A DNA stretch of 64,000 bases from Dirofilaria immitis (GCA_024305405.1 JAKNDB010000088.1:800001-864000), one strand, 5' to 3'; shown: positions 26,220-40,973, counted from the first letter of the stretch. The notes: generated from the sequence alone by a model not told the origin. Program-made: numbers and translations.

Positions 26220-26830
26220 TTTTTCTAGGAAAAAACTGAAATAATGTAGTAATTTTAAGTTAAAATTTTAATTTAAATAATTGTATTTAAGTCGTTCAAA
26301 AGAAATTATAAATCATTTCATTTTATGATTATATATTTTTTTCTTTTTTTAGCCAGATAGTTGTGGTACTTTTAAGTTAAAATTTTAATTTAAATATTTG
26401 TATTTAAGTCTTTTCAAAAAAATTACAAATCATTTTTTTAATGATATATACATTTATTTTCATTCGTTGTTTGCAAAACTAATAATTGTAAGTAATTTTG
26501 AGTAAAAATTTTAATTTAAGTATTTGTATTTAAGTCTTTTCAATAGAAATTATGTGTCATCTTATTTCATATATATGTTTTTTAATCTTTTTCTCTACAA
26601 AAACTAACAATTATAGTAATTTTAAGCAAAAATTTTAATTCAAATATTTGTATTAAAGTCCTTCAAAGAAAAGGATAAATTATTCGATTTTATGATATAT
26701 ATATATTTATTCTTTACTTTGTTTTCAATTAAATAGTTATAGTAATTTTAAGTAAAAATTTTAATTTAAATATTTGTATTTAAGTTCTTCAGAAAGAAAA
26801 ATTATAAAACTTTTTATTTTACGATATAAA
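25960..26830. repeat. ~120-130-bp tandem repeat, about seven copies
   Basis: Each copy has AATTTTAATTTAAATATTTG, TATTTAAGTC, TCAAAAGAAATTATAAATCA and a TATATATAT run of variable length. One copy (about 26180-26215) has an expanded (AT)n. Confidence 0.85.
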
Positions 26831-28094
26831 AATACATATTTTTATATTACTAAAATAGCTAAATATTTGAATATACGAAATCAAAAAAAAAAAAAATGAA
26901 AATTTTATTTTTTTGGATGATAATTATAGATGTTAAAATGATGGAAAGCTTAACAAACTTTTATGATAATTTCCATCATACATCATAAAATTGCTACTTG
27001 AAGAATGAAAAATGCTAAAATGTCTAAAATACAATTATTTTGCTCTAAGAAAAAAAAGACGAAAAGTTAGGCGAAAAAAAAAGAATATAAAATTGAAGAG
27101 AGAGAGCAAAAGAGAAAGAAAGAAAGAAATGTTTGAAAATTGCGATGAAATGAAAATATAAATTATTATCATACATAATAACATTTCATATATTATTAAT
27201 TTATCTGCATCAAAATTTTTATCGATCAACAAAAAAAAATTTATAAATTAATAATTGATAAAATTGATAACTATGTTTGAATTTTTCTTTTTTTTAAATT
27301 ATCAAATAGTATTTTTTTGATACGTATCATTGAATTCTGCTTTATTTAAACTTAGCTACATTTTATCATTTCTAATTAGTATAAAATGTACATATAGATA
27401 TTACTTATCACTTTTTAATTAATGATAATCAACGTTATTAATCATTAATTCTTGTTGGCAATTATAAGTTTTTTTGTTTTTTATATTTAATAAAATTTTG
27501 ATGACAATAAAATTATTGAGTAATAATTTTATCATTTATCAGTTATTCAATTCTGGTTACTTCCATATCGATTCATCTATCAATTATTGATGAATTAAAT
27601 ATTTAACGAAATTTTAATTGTGTTTGATAATTTTTAATTAATTTAAATTTTTGAAAAAAAAATTACAAAAAGAAATTGAATTAAAGAAAGGAAAGCATTT
27701 AACATTAATTGAAATTATTTTCAAAATTGGTAAATTAATTTAAAATTATTTAAAATCTCGAAAAAGAATTAATCAATCGAGAATTGCACGATTTTTTTTC
27801 CTTTGGCAGCAATTTATTATGTAATTCGATATCAAATTATCACACATATATGTGTATATGTTTATTACAGTAATTAATATATTTTATTTCAAAAATATCG
27901 ATATTTCATTTCAAATTATATTTGCATATATATATATATATACTGTATTAAAAAATATATGTGATGAATTTTTAAAAAAAAAATTAGTAAATTATTGGTA
28001 GATATATATATATTTTTCAACTTAATATCGTTCCGTATAAATAACCGTTTCCGTTCCGCTATCATGCAAATGTTGTTTATGTTCCGTTTCTGTT

Positions 28095-28175
28095 CCGCTC
28101 TCATCATCATCATTATCATTATTATCATTATTATTACCATCACGATCATCACGATCATCATCATCATCATCTTGG
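28095..28175. repeat. CAT/ATT simple repeat
   Basis: Mixed (CAT)n and (ATT)n with CACGATCATCACGATCATCA. It generates low-complexity Ile- or Met-rich frames on the two strands. Confidence 0.8.
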
Positions 28176-28620
28176 AATGCTGTCTAAAAGAGATTAAAAT
28201 ACATAAATGTATATTCAAATTTTTTTTGCGAAATTAATTTTTTTTATTAAATGTTGCTGCTGATAAAATGATTATCATTTCTAATCAATTTTTATCCAAT
28301 AATAATACGATGAATACGATGAAAATATTTTTAATTGAATTCGAAAAATTCTTTTTAACTGTTTTTTTCATTTAAAAAAATCAATTAAACAATAAATGAA
28401 TTGATAATAATAAATTAAAAAGATAGAAAGGGAAGAAAAAGAAAAACAAAAAAGAAAAATAAAGAAAATAAAACGAAATGTAAATTTAAAAAAATAAATA
28501 AATTATTTTTTTTTAGCAAAAATATGAAAATAAAAAAGAAAACGAAAATTTGTTTTTTAAAAAAGATAAAATAATAAAAAAAAATTTTCTTTTCTTACCA
28601 AATAATATAATAAATAAACA

Positions 28621-28668
28621 AATTAATTGAGTAATTAATTAATTAATTAATTAATTACTCAATTAATT
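28621..28668. repeat. 48-bp perfect palindrome
   Basis: AATTAATTGAG, then a TAAT-repeat core, then CTCAATTAATT: the whole 48 bases equal their own reverse complement. It lies just beyond the 3' end of the minus-strand membrane-protein gene. Confidence 0.95.
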
Positions 28669-28788
28669 AGTAATTAAAAAGAGTAAGAAAAAAAGGATAT
28701 TAAATTGTTGAAAATTTTAAATTTTCACATTTATATTTTCTTAATTTTTATTTACTCAACAATTAATGATGATTGAGAAATTAAAATT

Positions 28789-31700
28789 CTAAAAAAAAAA
28801 AGTTGATAAATTTAAAAATTCTACTACTTTTTCCGATAACAATGAAGATGATAATGTTGAGCAAGAATTTATCGTATCATCTGATGTAGTTGTATTCTGT
28901 TGTGTTAAATCAACTTCTGATGTCTAAATAAATAAATAAATCAATAAAACAAGTTTTTATTAAGTTTTTAAATTTCAAATTTTTCTACGACAAAAATAAA
29001 AGAAATTATCGGATAATAATTTTAATCAATTTTAAATATATTTAATTTTCATTTCCTAATTCAAATAATAAGTATTTAAATATTATAATAAGTATTTAAG
29101 TAATTTTAAATTATTAAAACATAAACATTTCATATTATAAATAAATAAATACAGTAAATAAGTAAGCATTTAAAAATCATAAATTAATTTTTCAATTTCT
29201 TTAGCATATATAATTGCAATAAAATAAAATAAAATCAAAATTTTGAATAAGTCATTTAGTAAATAAATACTTTAAAAAATATTAAATATTAATTGTTTAT
29301 TAATTTAAAATTAATAATTTGAATTTTTTTAAAATTTTAATTTCAAATTAAATTTTTATAATTTTAATCCATAAATTTACCGTATTTAATTGTTCAATTG
29401 CTGTATTAATTTCATTATTATTTTCTTGTTCCAATTCTGATTGAACTGCAATTTCATCGAAATGAATATTCTAAAAAATGATAATTAAAATAAATCATTA
29501 ATATAAAAAAATATGGCAAAATTTTTAATCCATTTCATATCAGTTATTAATTAATAAATTTAATTAAATTATGTATAATTATTACTTGCTGTAAATTTTA
29601 CATATTATTATAATTATAAGTATTATATTTATTCTTATAATCAATTATTGCTTACTGTAATTTTTTATTTCTTTTTAATAACTTATTATACTACCTACTG
29701 TAATTAATAGAAAATTAATTTAAATTAATAGAATAATATTAATGAAATTTTTTTGTAATTCTTTTTTGTTAAAATTATTATCAAAATATATTGCATTAAA
29801 TATTCGCTTTAAAAAAAATTAAATTATTATCAAAAATTTATCATTTAACATTATTATCATTCCTAACTAATTACATTCTGTTAATCTATTATCAATAAAT
29901 CATTTATCAAATTCAATTTACAATTCCGATATCACGAAGACGTTCTTCCAAGATGCGCAATTCTTCTTCATTTTCTCGTATTTGCCGTTGACGATGATAA
30001 TCATTACGTAAAGCGGATGATAACATACATGCAAATCCGCATAATGCGCATGTTGCTATCAGTATAATAAATGCACCAGTGATAAAAATATCACACGTAA
30101 AAATTAAGTAACCATGTCCAACTTTAAATTCAAATTTTTAAATTTTGAAATGAAAAAAAAGATTGTGGAAATTTTAGAAATATAAATTTAATCAGAAATT
30201 AATATCAATATTTGAATAAAATTATATGTGATCAAAATTTGTATATCAATTAAATAATTAATTTGATCAAAAAAATTCACATCTAATTTATTTCCTATTT
30301 TAGATCATTCATTTCCTATTTATTTTCTCCTTTGTTTACAAATTGAGCAAAAAAAAAAGATTAAGAAATGAATTGAAGAATAATATAAATTTTAGTAGAA
30401 ATTTAAAGAAAAAAAAAAAATTACCAATAAATCAATAAATCAATTACCCTTCAAATTCTATTGATGATTGTGAATGTTTTTAAAATCATCAAAATCATAT
30501 TTGATCCAATTATCTGTTAAATCCGTACTAAATATCGCATCAGCAACAATTGATTCAAATAATATTTCACTTAGAAATTCCATCAACGATTCGTTAATTA
30601 TTGTTTCATCAACAAATATTATTATAATTTATTATAATTGTTTAAAAGCAAAAAAATCTTTTTTAAAATTCTAATTAAAATAATTCGAAATTAATAAAAT
30701 ATTAAATTTAATTACTCAAAAATGAAAATAAATTTGAATTTGAAAAGATAAAAATAAGCAAATAACAATTTTTTTATAAAAATTATTGTTAAATTTGAAA
30801 AAACGAATTAATATATATGTAATATATAATTTTTAATCAATTAATATTTCATACTTTTTAAGTTTTATATATAATTATATATATTTAATATAATATTTTC
30901 AATTATTTGATATTTCGATTTGAAATTAAATGAGAAATTAAATTAGCCAATGGAATTTTTTCGAATTTTTTTCATTAAATTATTACAAATTAATCATTCA
31001 AAAATAAATTAATAATTTAAATTTAAAATTTTTAATTATAAAAAATTTACCATTTTTTGATTGATTAATTATTTGATTTGAAAATAATAAATTTGTTCCT
31101 TCGAAAATATTACGATTAATATTATTTTTAAATTGTTCAGCTAAATTATCATTACGTTTCAATTCATATCGTCGATGTATTCCTTTTGTTACATTTAAAA
31201 TTATCTTATCAATAAGCCAACGATATTTTTGCGACCTAAAAAATTAATAAAATATTTTTATTTTAATTTAAAATAACTTTTTCTTTTTTTTTTTTTTTAG
31301 AAAAAAGAGCTATGAAATAAAAAGTTTAATTTTTTTATTTTAATTATTAAAATTCTTTTAAAATTAATTTCTTAAATAATTGCTTAAATTAAAATTTCTT
31401 TTTACTAAAAAAAAAAGGAAAAGAACTAATAATTTAAGAATTTAAATTAATTTTTCATTTTAATTTGCTTTTTTCTAAAAAAAAGATAGAAAGAGAGAGA
31501 AAGAGAAAGCGAGAGAGAGAGAGAGAGAGAAAATGTTGTTAAAAATTGTTTAATTAAAAATACATCAAAAATAAATAAATAAACATGTTTGACATTTTTA
31601 TAAAATTAAATTCAAATTGAGTTCTTTTCATTTTTTTTTGTTTTGTTTATTTTTTTTTTTAAACAATAATTTTTAATTTAAATTAAAAATGTAAAAATAA

Positions 31701-34700
31701 ATAAGAAAATTTGCCTTTTTTTTTGTAAATTAATTTAAATTGCGACTTTGTCTTTTTTTTAAATTTAACAATTTGTAATTTAAATTAATTTTTCCCATTT
31801 GTTTGTTTAGGAAAAGTAAGAAAAAGAAAAGAAGAAAAGAAAAAAAATCAAATCAAAAATTCATTAAATTACAATATATGAAGAAAATTGGAAATTAAAT
31901 TTAATATTTTTTAAAAATTCAATTTCAATTTTAATTAATAAATTTCATTTTTTTGTTTCTTCGACTATATTAAAAAAAAACCTTTGCGATAAATTTCAGA
32001 ATATTTTCGCGATAAAATGCATTGATTAGCATATTCATCGATGAATATAATATGTTTGATAACTTTTTCGAAAAAAATCGTTTTGTCAACCATTTGCTTA
32101 TCACATTAATTGTTCGTCGTATCAGATAACATGAATCATTGCCAATTTCTCTCTCATCTTTAAGTAATAAACTTTTAACTGATAATATTTTTATCCATTC
32201 ATGCTTATCCAAAGATGAAATTTTATTGATATATAATAAATATGAAAATATATTAGAGGTCAATTTACTAGAAAGAATTGCAGAAACATGATAGAGATCG
32301 ATTGATAGATAAAAGTGTAAAACGTTTCGGAATATAGCATAGATGGATTTATAAATATGACAGAGGTTATTACTTATGCAGAGTTCGAAGTATGGTAGAG
32401 GTCAATTGATGGAGTATAAGATTATGAGTTGTGACCTATATAGTAGTTAGAAATATGGCAAAGGTCGGTTGATAAAGGTTCACGAATTATGACCTATATA
32501 GAGGTTGGATCAATTTGATCAAATGCGAAACTTCTAAGAATATGGTATAGATCGATCTTTAAAGAATTAGGAATATGAAAGAGGTTAATTAAAAGAATGT
32601 GAAACTTTTACGAATATAATACAGATCAATTAAAACATCACAGGAATCAAATTGATAGAGTATAGGATAGTATAGGATCTGATTGTAAAGATTAAAAATA
32701 TGACAGAGATAAATCAAATAAAATGTGAAACTTGTAAACATGATATAGGTCAATCAACCAAAGTTGCAAATATGACATAGGTCAATTGAAAAGTAAAGCT
32801 TTTATAACCACGATATAGGTCAATTTATAGAAAGCTTGAAATACGATGAATTTCAACTGATAGAATGCATAAAACGCTTTTAGAAATAATAATGTAGAGG
32901 TGAAAGTTTATTGGAACAAAATCCTATTTCATGAGAATATCTAAATAGGTCAAATGAAATAAATTGTATTGTATGTAGTTTAAAAGTATAAGCTAAGATA
33001 ATGCATTCAAATTAAAGTTATTAATTAAATTTAAAATATAATTTTATTTTTGATAGACTAACTTTTTGCTCTCTTATCATTTAGTCATTCATCTTTTTCA
33101 TTCTTTATCACTTATCTATCGCATTATCAGTAAGAGAAATAAAACTTTTAATCAGTAATGAGAAGAGAAAACAAAATGATGAAAATTAATATTACCTTTG
33201 TAGCTTCACCAGCATTCTCGAAACTTTGATGTAAATTATGTATGTTTAAAAGTTTGCCAAAATATAATTTTGGATTTTGGGTAAATGCAAAACAGCCGCA
33301 TATAAATGATTGGAATTATTTGGTAATAAGCAAGCCATAGCATGATATATATTCAATACGAATGTTAACTTTAAAATTTAATAATTATTATATAACAAAC
33401 AAATAGGAAGGAAATCCAATTCGATTCACTCATATTTCCTATCATATCTCAATTCATTCAAATATTTAATTTATTAATGAAATTTGAAATTCAAAACTAA
33501 ATTTTAGAATAGAATAATAATATAATAGAATAACAATGTAGGCAATTCCGTCTTTTTTCTCGACATATATTAATTTCATTCAAAAATTTAATTTATCAAT
33601 GAAATTTGAAATTTAAAACTAAATTTTAGAACAGAATAATAATATAAGCGATTCCCGTAGTTTTCTTATCATACGAAAATTAAAACTAAATTTTGGAATA
33701 GAATAACAATATAGGCAATTCCTTTTTCTCGACATATTAATACATAAAATTTGAAATTTAAAACTAAATTTTAGAATAGAATAATAATATAAGCGATTCC
33801 CACACTTTTCTTACCATATGAAATTTAAAATTAAATTTTAGAATAAAATAATAATATATATATGATAATGAGATTTCACCACCAAGTAATATTTATTTAT
33901 AAAGAATGGAATTATTTATTATATAATAAGTTCAGAAGAAATGAAGAATTGATTATTCAAATCGAACTATCGAAATATCAGAAATGATTAAATCGTATAA
34001 ATTATTTAAAATAATCAAAAATATTATCAATAATCGAAGGGTAAGCTTAAACATTGCAAAATAAAATTTTGATATCGTACTCGAAAATTTTATTCCGTCG
34101 TTTTTTCCTTATCATTATATGATTAAATTATCTCATATAATTTGTTGATTATAAAAAAATTTTATTAATTCAATTATTAAAAAATTGAATTCTATTTTAT
34201 TATTTTTATATATGGGCATAGTATTTAATGATTAGAACATATTAAACTGAAAAAAATTTAAAATTTTTATTATTCCAATTTAATTTTTATTCATTTTTGT
34301 TAAAACACATTATTAATTCATTTATTTTAAACTGCTAAATTTATCAGTTAAAAATTTTTAATTAATAAAATTTCACCTTTATCGGTGTTAAATTATGATC
34401 AATAGTAAATATTAAAGCGATCGGTACATCTCGTTCGTTGAAATTTAAAATACTTTCATTATGATTTTTCCATTTGCAATATTGTCCCTAAATATTTAAA
34501 AGTTGAAATTTAGCAAATATCATAAAATGAATGAAATTTTAATTTTGAAATTGGAAAATTTTAATTCAAATAAATTTTTAATCTTCAATAATATCCATTT
34601 TTTCATCCTACAATTGTACTACTCAGAAATAGATCAAGATTTCACTTATGATTCATCAAGATTTCATTTATGATCTATCTATAACCGGACAAGAAAATGA

Positions 34701-35458
34701 TTTTTTAATTTTGAAATTAAACTTTTGAATTATCGATGATGTTTGCTAAATAGAATGTAATCTGGATTTCAGTTATAATTGGCCAGGAGAAAATAAATAA
34801 TTTAGGCTAAAAACTTTAGACATCTGGCCTACATAGTGAATAGTAAAATATTATCCTTGGCAAATTTTATAAATTCTGAAGAAAAGTTTGTATCACACTT
34901 TTTTTTTGAAAAATATAACACTTATTTCAAAATGTAATAACATTTTCTAGCTAGTTAATATTAATATTAAAGTGGAATTCTAATTTAAAATCAATAAAGT
35001 AAAATTTGTCCTCAAAATTAATTGTATAATCTATATTAGTTTAAATAATTACATTGTGAATCTGGCATTAGAATAGTGATATTTATAATAACATGATTAA
35101 TTGTTTATGTAATAGAAAATAGTAACAAATAATTAAATGATATAAATAAAGAGCCAGTTAATGATAAGGATTAAGATAATGAATAATGATTATGAAAAAA
35201 TATAACGATAACTAGCCTGATCTCGAATTTCTTTTGCTAATGCTAACGTAGCTTCTACATTTGAACAATTAACCGTAAAAATTCGAAATAATCCCGAAAA
35301 ATGTGCTATTGCAAATATTATCACATAAAATTGCAAATTTGTCAACCAACTGTTCAGCAACATTTATTAACAAAATGTAAAGAATTTTTGAGATTAAACT
35401 GCGGTATATACTTGGAAATAGCTAAATTGAAAACTTTCAACTGTTCAGGATTTGCCAT
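28789..35458 (-). CDS. Unrecognised membrane protein, N- and C-terminal TM segments
   Basis: About ten exons: 35458-35412, 35349-35217, 34487-34377, 33368-33196, about 32267-31982, 31235-31051, about 30640-30448, 30121-29922, 29470-29381, 28923-28789, roughly 500 aa. The start MANPEQLKVFNLAIS follows a TTTTAG acceptor at 35476-35481. Residues ~20-45 hold a hydrophobic segment (FYVIIFAIAHFSGLFRIF). A long middle part follows with a few Cys and possible N-glycosylation sites. Then comes a strong TM helix (IFITGAFIILIATCALCGF), a charged helix (RQRQIRENEEELRILEERLR) and an acidic/Ser-Thr-rich tail ending at a TAG in a T-run. Exons 1-3 and 8-10 join cleanly. Intron 2 would need a GC donor (CAG|GCTAGT). 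Exons 4, 5 and 7 need small indels to stay in frame, and the 5' end of exon 7 is unclear. No family was recognised. Confidence 0.55.
32280..32900. repeat. Old, diverged ~50-bp repeat in an intron
   Basis: A dozen or so loose copies of a motif like ATATGRTATAGGTCAATTGA plus TAGAATGTGAAACTTTTA. It lies between exons 4 and 5 of the minus-strand membrane-protein gene. GC content is higher than in the other arrays. Confidence 0.7.
33400..33865. repeat. ~110-120-bp tandem repeat in an intron
   Basis: About four copies containing AAATTTAAAACTAAATTTTA, GAATAGAATAATAATATA and GCGATTCCC/GCAATTCC. It lies between exons 3 and 4 of the membrane-protein gene. Confidence 0.75.
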
Positions 35459-36264
35459 TCAAATTTATTGAGATCTAAAACCCATTCACAACAACTGGCA
35501 TTCTAGAAGTTAGAAATAAAATAATGAAATTTTCGCCTAAAAAAACAAACTTGAGTGAACCAAAAACGTTTCAAATAATATTTATTTATCTAAATTGTTC
35601 ATGGGCAAATGAAATCACAAAGTTTCATGTTTGACTCTATATGTCAAGTTTCTCATCACATACTCTTATAATAATATGTAGCATACTATCCTAAACTGTC
35701 CATCACTTGTTTCAGTTATCGAATAATCGATATGTAATTAGTATATTTCAATCACGTTTAAAATCTTTGTGACTAACATTGGGAATGGAATTTTCATTTT
35801 TAATTTTACGACGTAAAAAGAAAACCGTGGATATAAACTACGAAAAAGAAAGAATTCATTTTTCGTCAATTAGTTATAAAACGAATCAAACATAATTCAC
35901 AATGAAAAAGTATGCTCGATTCTCAACACCACAATTCACTTCAAGAAAAGAATATATGCGGAACAGAGATTGGAAAATCCCAATATGCATACCTTAGCTT
36001 TTTCAAAACCTTAATACGGAAATTGAACTCTATTAAAAGTTAATATCTTTCACTTCTAACAAAACCATGTTTGCCTAAAAATAAAAAATCGCAATAACTA
36101 ATCAATACATATAATCATGTACTATTATCAACACAAAAATTCTCCATTTTTTCAGGTCTAAAATTTCCAAGTATAAATTAAAATGATTCCCGAATCAGTG
36201 TAAAAGGTTACAGAAAGGGAGCATCCAAATTAAAAATACATTATCAATTTTTGAAACTACGTAA

Positions 36265-37105
<841 letters not shown>

Positions 37106-39965
37106 TTCAAATTCTAAGTTTTTTTGGTTATCTAAAAATTAGTTCTAATTCATCACATAAATATGACACCACATAAATACTTTGAATTATTTTTTCATTA
37201 AAATTTGAGAAATTAAAGCATACAAAATAGAAAGAACTAAATTTAAATTGATACAATTAAACAGATACAAAAGAAACAAAAAATATGGACATAATTTTAA
37301 AAAGGGATGATATTTTAATCTAACAAAGAATAAATTCATTTTAATCATTTCGATTAATATCATTTACGTTCTATTAGTATCATTTCTAATGATAACACAA
37401 TATATATTGTATTAGATCTCTCACATACATATCAACCTAATTTTTTTGGCTATGAAATCAGATTATATACTTGCTTTTCAAGTTTTTCAGGATTATACCA
37501 GAAAAGCCTCATGCCTAAAAAGATTTCAAATAGAAATAATCCTACTTTTTGATTATGAAAACAGATCATATACGCTCGTACGTACAATATGATCTCACGT
37601 TTAAAGTATATCATGATTTTACCTTAAATTTTATACGCAATTAATCAATTATTTCCAATACAATACTCTATTCTAAATAACAAAATTATGATTTTTTCGT
37701 AACTATACGTATGATATAATGATATAATATGATATAATCGTACGATATGATATCCTTATTTGAAATGGTGCCATTTAATCCTAAATCGTATTCTGCGTGA
37801 GATTAATTAATTATTAATGTAATAAAAATAAAAAACGAAAATTATATCTTATAGTTCTACAACAAGGATATAGTCTCATTTTAAAGATAAGATAATGATT
37901 AATGCCATATCGCATTCTTAATAAAATCAATCAATTACTCCTTTTCATTCCTCAAGAAAATTACGATTCACAAAGATATGTTTGATAGGATCTCATTTTT
38001 GCAATGATCTAATAATCCTCTGTCAATTGTATCATATTCTGATAAGATTAAATCAATTATATCAACCAAAAATTTTCAACCAAAGATTTTCTCATTTTAA
38101 AGAAAGTAACAGTTCATAATTATTATATGTTCGATATAATCGTATGTTATAAAATGGCATCACAATTTTACGTTATATTTTATATGACATCAATCAATTA
38201 TTCCAATAAGAATTTTTCTATTTCAAAAATAAAAAAATTACATTTTATTTATGTTTACATATATTAATATCGCCAAATTTCACTTAACTTTTACCTTCGA
38301 AATTTTGAAATTAAAAAAAACATAAAATATGTCAATCTAAAATATTACCTAAACGATATTTCATATTTTTTAACTAACAAATTTCAAAAATACAAATAAG
38401 TGAAATTCGACAATATCAACGTAACGTACGTGAAAATTTAACGAAACACGTCAACGCAAATAAATAACACAATCGGAAACATCAAGATCAGATCAGGTAA
38501 GCATCGCGCAATCCGTTTTCATTCAACACAGTAAAATACCCAAATGTTTTCAAGCTATTTCGGTAATTGTTGGCTTCTTTGATGTAATAGTATCGAGACG
38601 CTTGCTTCATTAGTCTCGACTTGCTCGCATAAATGATCAATGCTGAAGTTAAGGGATCGTTTACAGTCACGTTTTTTGTATAACACGTGGCCACGTTATA
38701 AAAATATTGGTTTTATCACGTTATACATTGCTACACGTAAGTTTTTGATTAATAATTGATTGATTTTTCAAGCATTAAATTACATATTTTATTTTTTTGA
38801 TTGATTGATTTTCTTTGAGAATTAAATTGAAATTATAATGCTCGTTGATTTTATTGATAGATTTCAGAAATTAATTAAAATTAAAAGTGGAAAACCGTAA
38901 GATTTGATAAATCATAAAATTTAAAAGTTAGAATTCGAGAATGAAAAACCGCAAGATTCGGAAGTTAAAAGTAAACAAAATTTGAAAATGAAGAACTGTT
39001 ATATCAAAAAACATTGATACGATAGAAATTATTTTCATGGCATTCTCGAGAATGTATAAATTGATGGATTGAAAATTTACAGCTGGAAATTAAATTTTTA
39101 CCGTAAAATCTAACTGCTCAAAATGTGCTATTGTTTATATCAATTCTCAGCTTTATAAAAGAATGATAAGAATAATTTTACTTTTGAAGTTAAGATCTGA
39201 TTAGGAATTTGATTGCTAAATTGATAATTGATGATAATTTTCAAATTTTATCTTTATTCTTTTTTTGTTTTTTAAGTAGTTGGAAAATTTAATTATTTTC
39301 AGGATTTAAAAATCAGTGAATCATCTGAATTTGAATCATTTTTTTTAGTTGTGGGGGAGTATCAAATATTACAAATCCAGAAAGACTGAAACAAAATCGA
39401 TTAGCGATTAACGGTCAATTTACAAACTACTCTCTGCGGTAAATTTTCTGTATTTCAAAGTACGATATGATATGTAATGTTATCACTGAATTGATAATGT
39501 TATTCCCAAATATACGGTAGCATTTTGTATTTTTAATTACTGTTCGGTACTGTAATTTAGCTTATTGATTCATCCTTTTATCACTTTATTTATCGGATCT
39601 TTTTCTGTTCAATCTTAATTAATAAATTGAATATATAATCCGAAATCTTTAATGAAGAAAATCATTTGTTTATTATTCATATAGTTAGATGATAAAGATC
39701 CGTAAGAAATATGCCTTAATTTCGATCTCCCTACAGTGAAAAAGGTTATTTTACAGTACCTGAAGTACTTAAGTTGTATTACTGTATAAACAATTTGATC
39801 GAACTGCTATGCTTGAATATCAATCCTGTATTGCTTGTTTCTTTAAATTAGTTTATAATTTTAAGATTTTATTTGAAATCACTCTGATAAGACATGGATT
39901 GGTCACTTTTTATTCCAAACAAAAAATGGACTTTTTTATTTTAGAAATTGTTGAAACAATCTGAA
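37106..39965. promoter_or_regulatory. Intergenic region between divergent genes (rbx-1 and the 39966 gene)
   Basis: This region should hold both promoters. It contains an old ~130-bp repeat (37430-38240) and a more GC-rich block at about 38410-38745 with repeated ACGT cores, including CACGTG and ACACGTGGCCACGT. An open frame on the minus strand, 38694-38488 (68 codons, starting MATCYTKNVTVNDPLTSALI), lies in that block. It has no recognisable domain and no donor near its end, so I do not call it a gene. 38745-39940 is ordinary AT-rich sequence. Confidence 0.45.
37430..38240. repeat. Old diverged ~130-bp tandem repeat
   Basis: About five degenerate copies, each ending in an AATCAATTATTCCAA-like block (near 37640, 37800, 37927, 38050, 38190). 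The blocks are preceded by GATATGATCTCATTTT-like and ATGGTGCCATTTAATCC-like segments. Confidence 0.6.
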
Positions 39966-40973
39966 ATGTCAAATAAAAACTCCAAAATTGATGATTACTA
40001 TGGATATTGGCAACTGTATCCTAATAATATACGTAAACGGCGATGGTATCAACAATTTGAAGCACTGAAATATGGAAGACCATTTTGTATGAAAGTGATA
40101 GCCACTTTGACAATCGGTAAATGATAATTAGTATGATAATTAATTGTTGTAGTTTATTGCTATATGTTTAAAATAATACATTTTTTGCTGCTTAAATTTT
40201 GAAACTATGAATATAATTTTGAAACTGTGAATATATGTTGTGGAAGTTGGATTTTTCTCATAATTTGCAAAACTTCTTTTACAAAGATGATCCTTGGTTT
40301 TAATAGAGTGGTAACTTTTGGATTCTGCTTTGTGTCCTTTGACTTGGTTGGGGGTGTTTGATCTCCTTCAGGTATTTTGTCACCTGATTATTTAGGATTA
40401 AATGGTACTGCTAGTTTATTTTTAATGATGAAACCAGTAGTCTTAATTAGATGAAAGACTGGTTATCAGATAAGAGGCAAGAGATTATGGTACTTACAAT
40501 ATTTCAAATAATGCAAATAATTATTCCATACAACATTCTAGATAATTAGGACAGTTTTCAACATCTTAAACAATGCATGCAGGCTTTATTAGCAGATGGA
40601 AAGATGAGAAAACAAAGGATATCTTTATACTGAGATTTGGATAAATGATTCATTTTTCCGAGAAATATTACATATTTCTACTACACAAATTTTTTTAATT
40701 ATTTCTTCGTATTTGTATCATAAAATATTTCGGTTATACCAACAACATCTAGGAATATCGCATGTGAATGTTTTGTTATATCTGAATGTATTCTTTCAAA
40801 TCAATTCAAAATTCTATCACTCAATTTATATTTCAGCTTATCATATGGTATATTACACATATCAATTCAATGCAGTAAGTCCAGAACATCGACAGGATTT
40901 GAAGCACATTATATGGTTGAAACGGAAATTACCTTTTTCGCTTCAATTGGCATTCCTTACAAGAAAGAAATAG
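39966..40973 (+). CDS. Small unrecognised protein, 95 aa
   Basis: Two exons, 39966-40116 and 40837-40973, joined in phase 1 (donor G|GTAAAT, acceptor TTTCAG). The start MSNKNSKIDDYYGYWQLYPN follows a T-rich AG acceptor ending at 39944, a candidate trans-splice site. The middle has a basic stretch (NNIRKRRWYQQFEALKYGR), then one moderately hydrophobic segment across the splice junction (FCMKVIATLTIAYHMVYYTY), then a basic C-terminus ending LTRKK. The layout resembles small single-pass mitochondrial or ER membrane proteins, but I recognise no family. An extra exon inside the 720-base intron cannot be excluded. It heads a set of three same-strand genes. Confidence 0.55.

Larger units (their letters stand above)
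19896..28788. other. ~8.9-kb gene-poor, repeat-rich region
   Basis: No gene could be supported with confidence. It holds an (ATT)n-like tract (20160-20300), a GGA-rich then CAT-rich stretch (23790-24035), several 100-130-bp tandem repeats (24.3-26.8 kb), CAT-rich tracts at 28.1 kb and a long palindrome (28621-28668). One compositionally distinct open frame lies at 22045-22263. The sequence 22500-22950 has recurrent GGTTACAGTATGAT/TTGTTACA motifs but no readable gene. Confidence 0.5.

Noticed and set aside
38488..38694. 68-codon minus-strand open frame in the rbx-1 upstream block
   Set aside because: No domain, no donor or partner exon, and it overlaps a motif-rich probable promoter; kept only as a remark.
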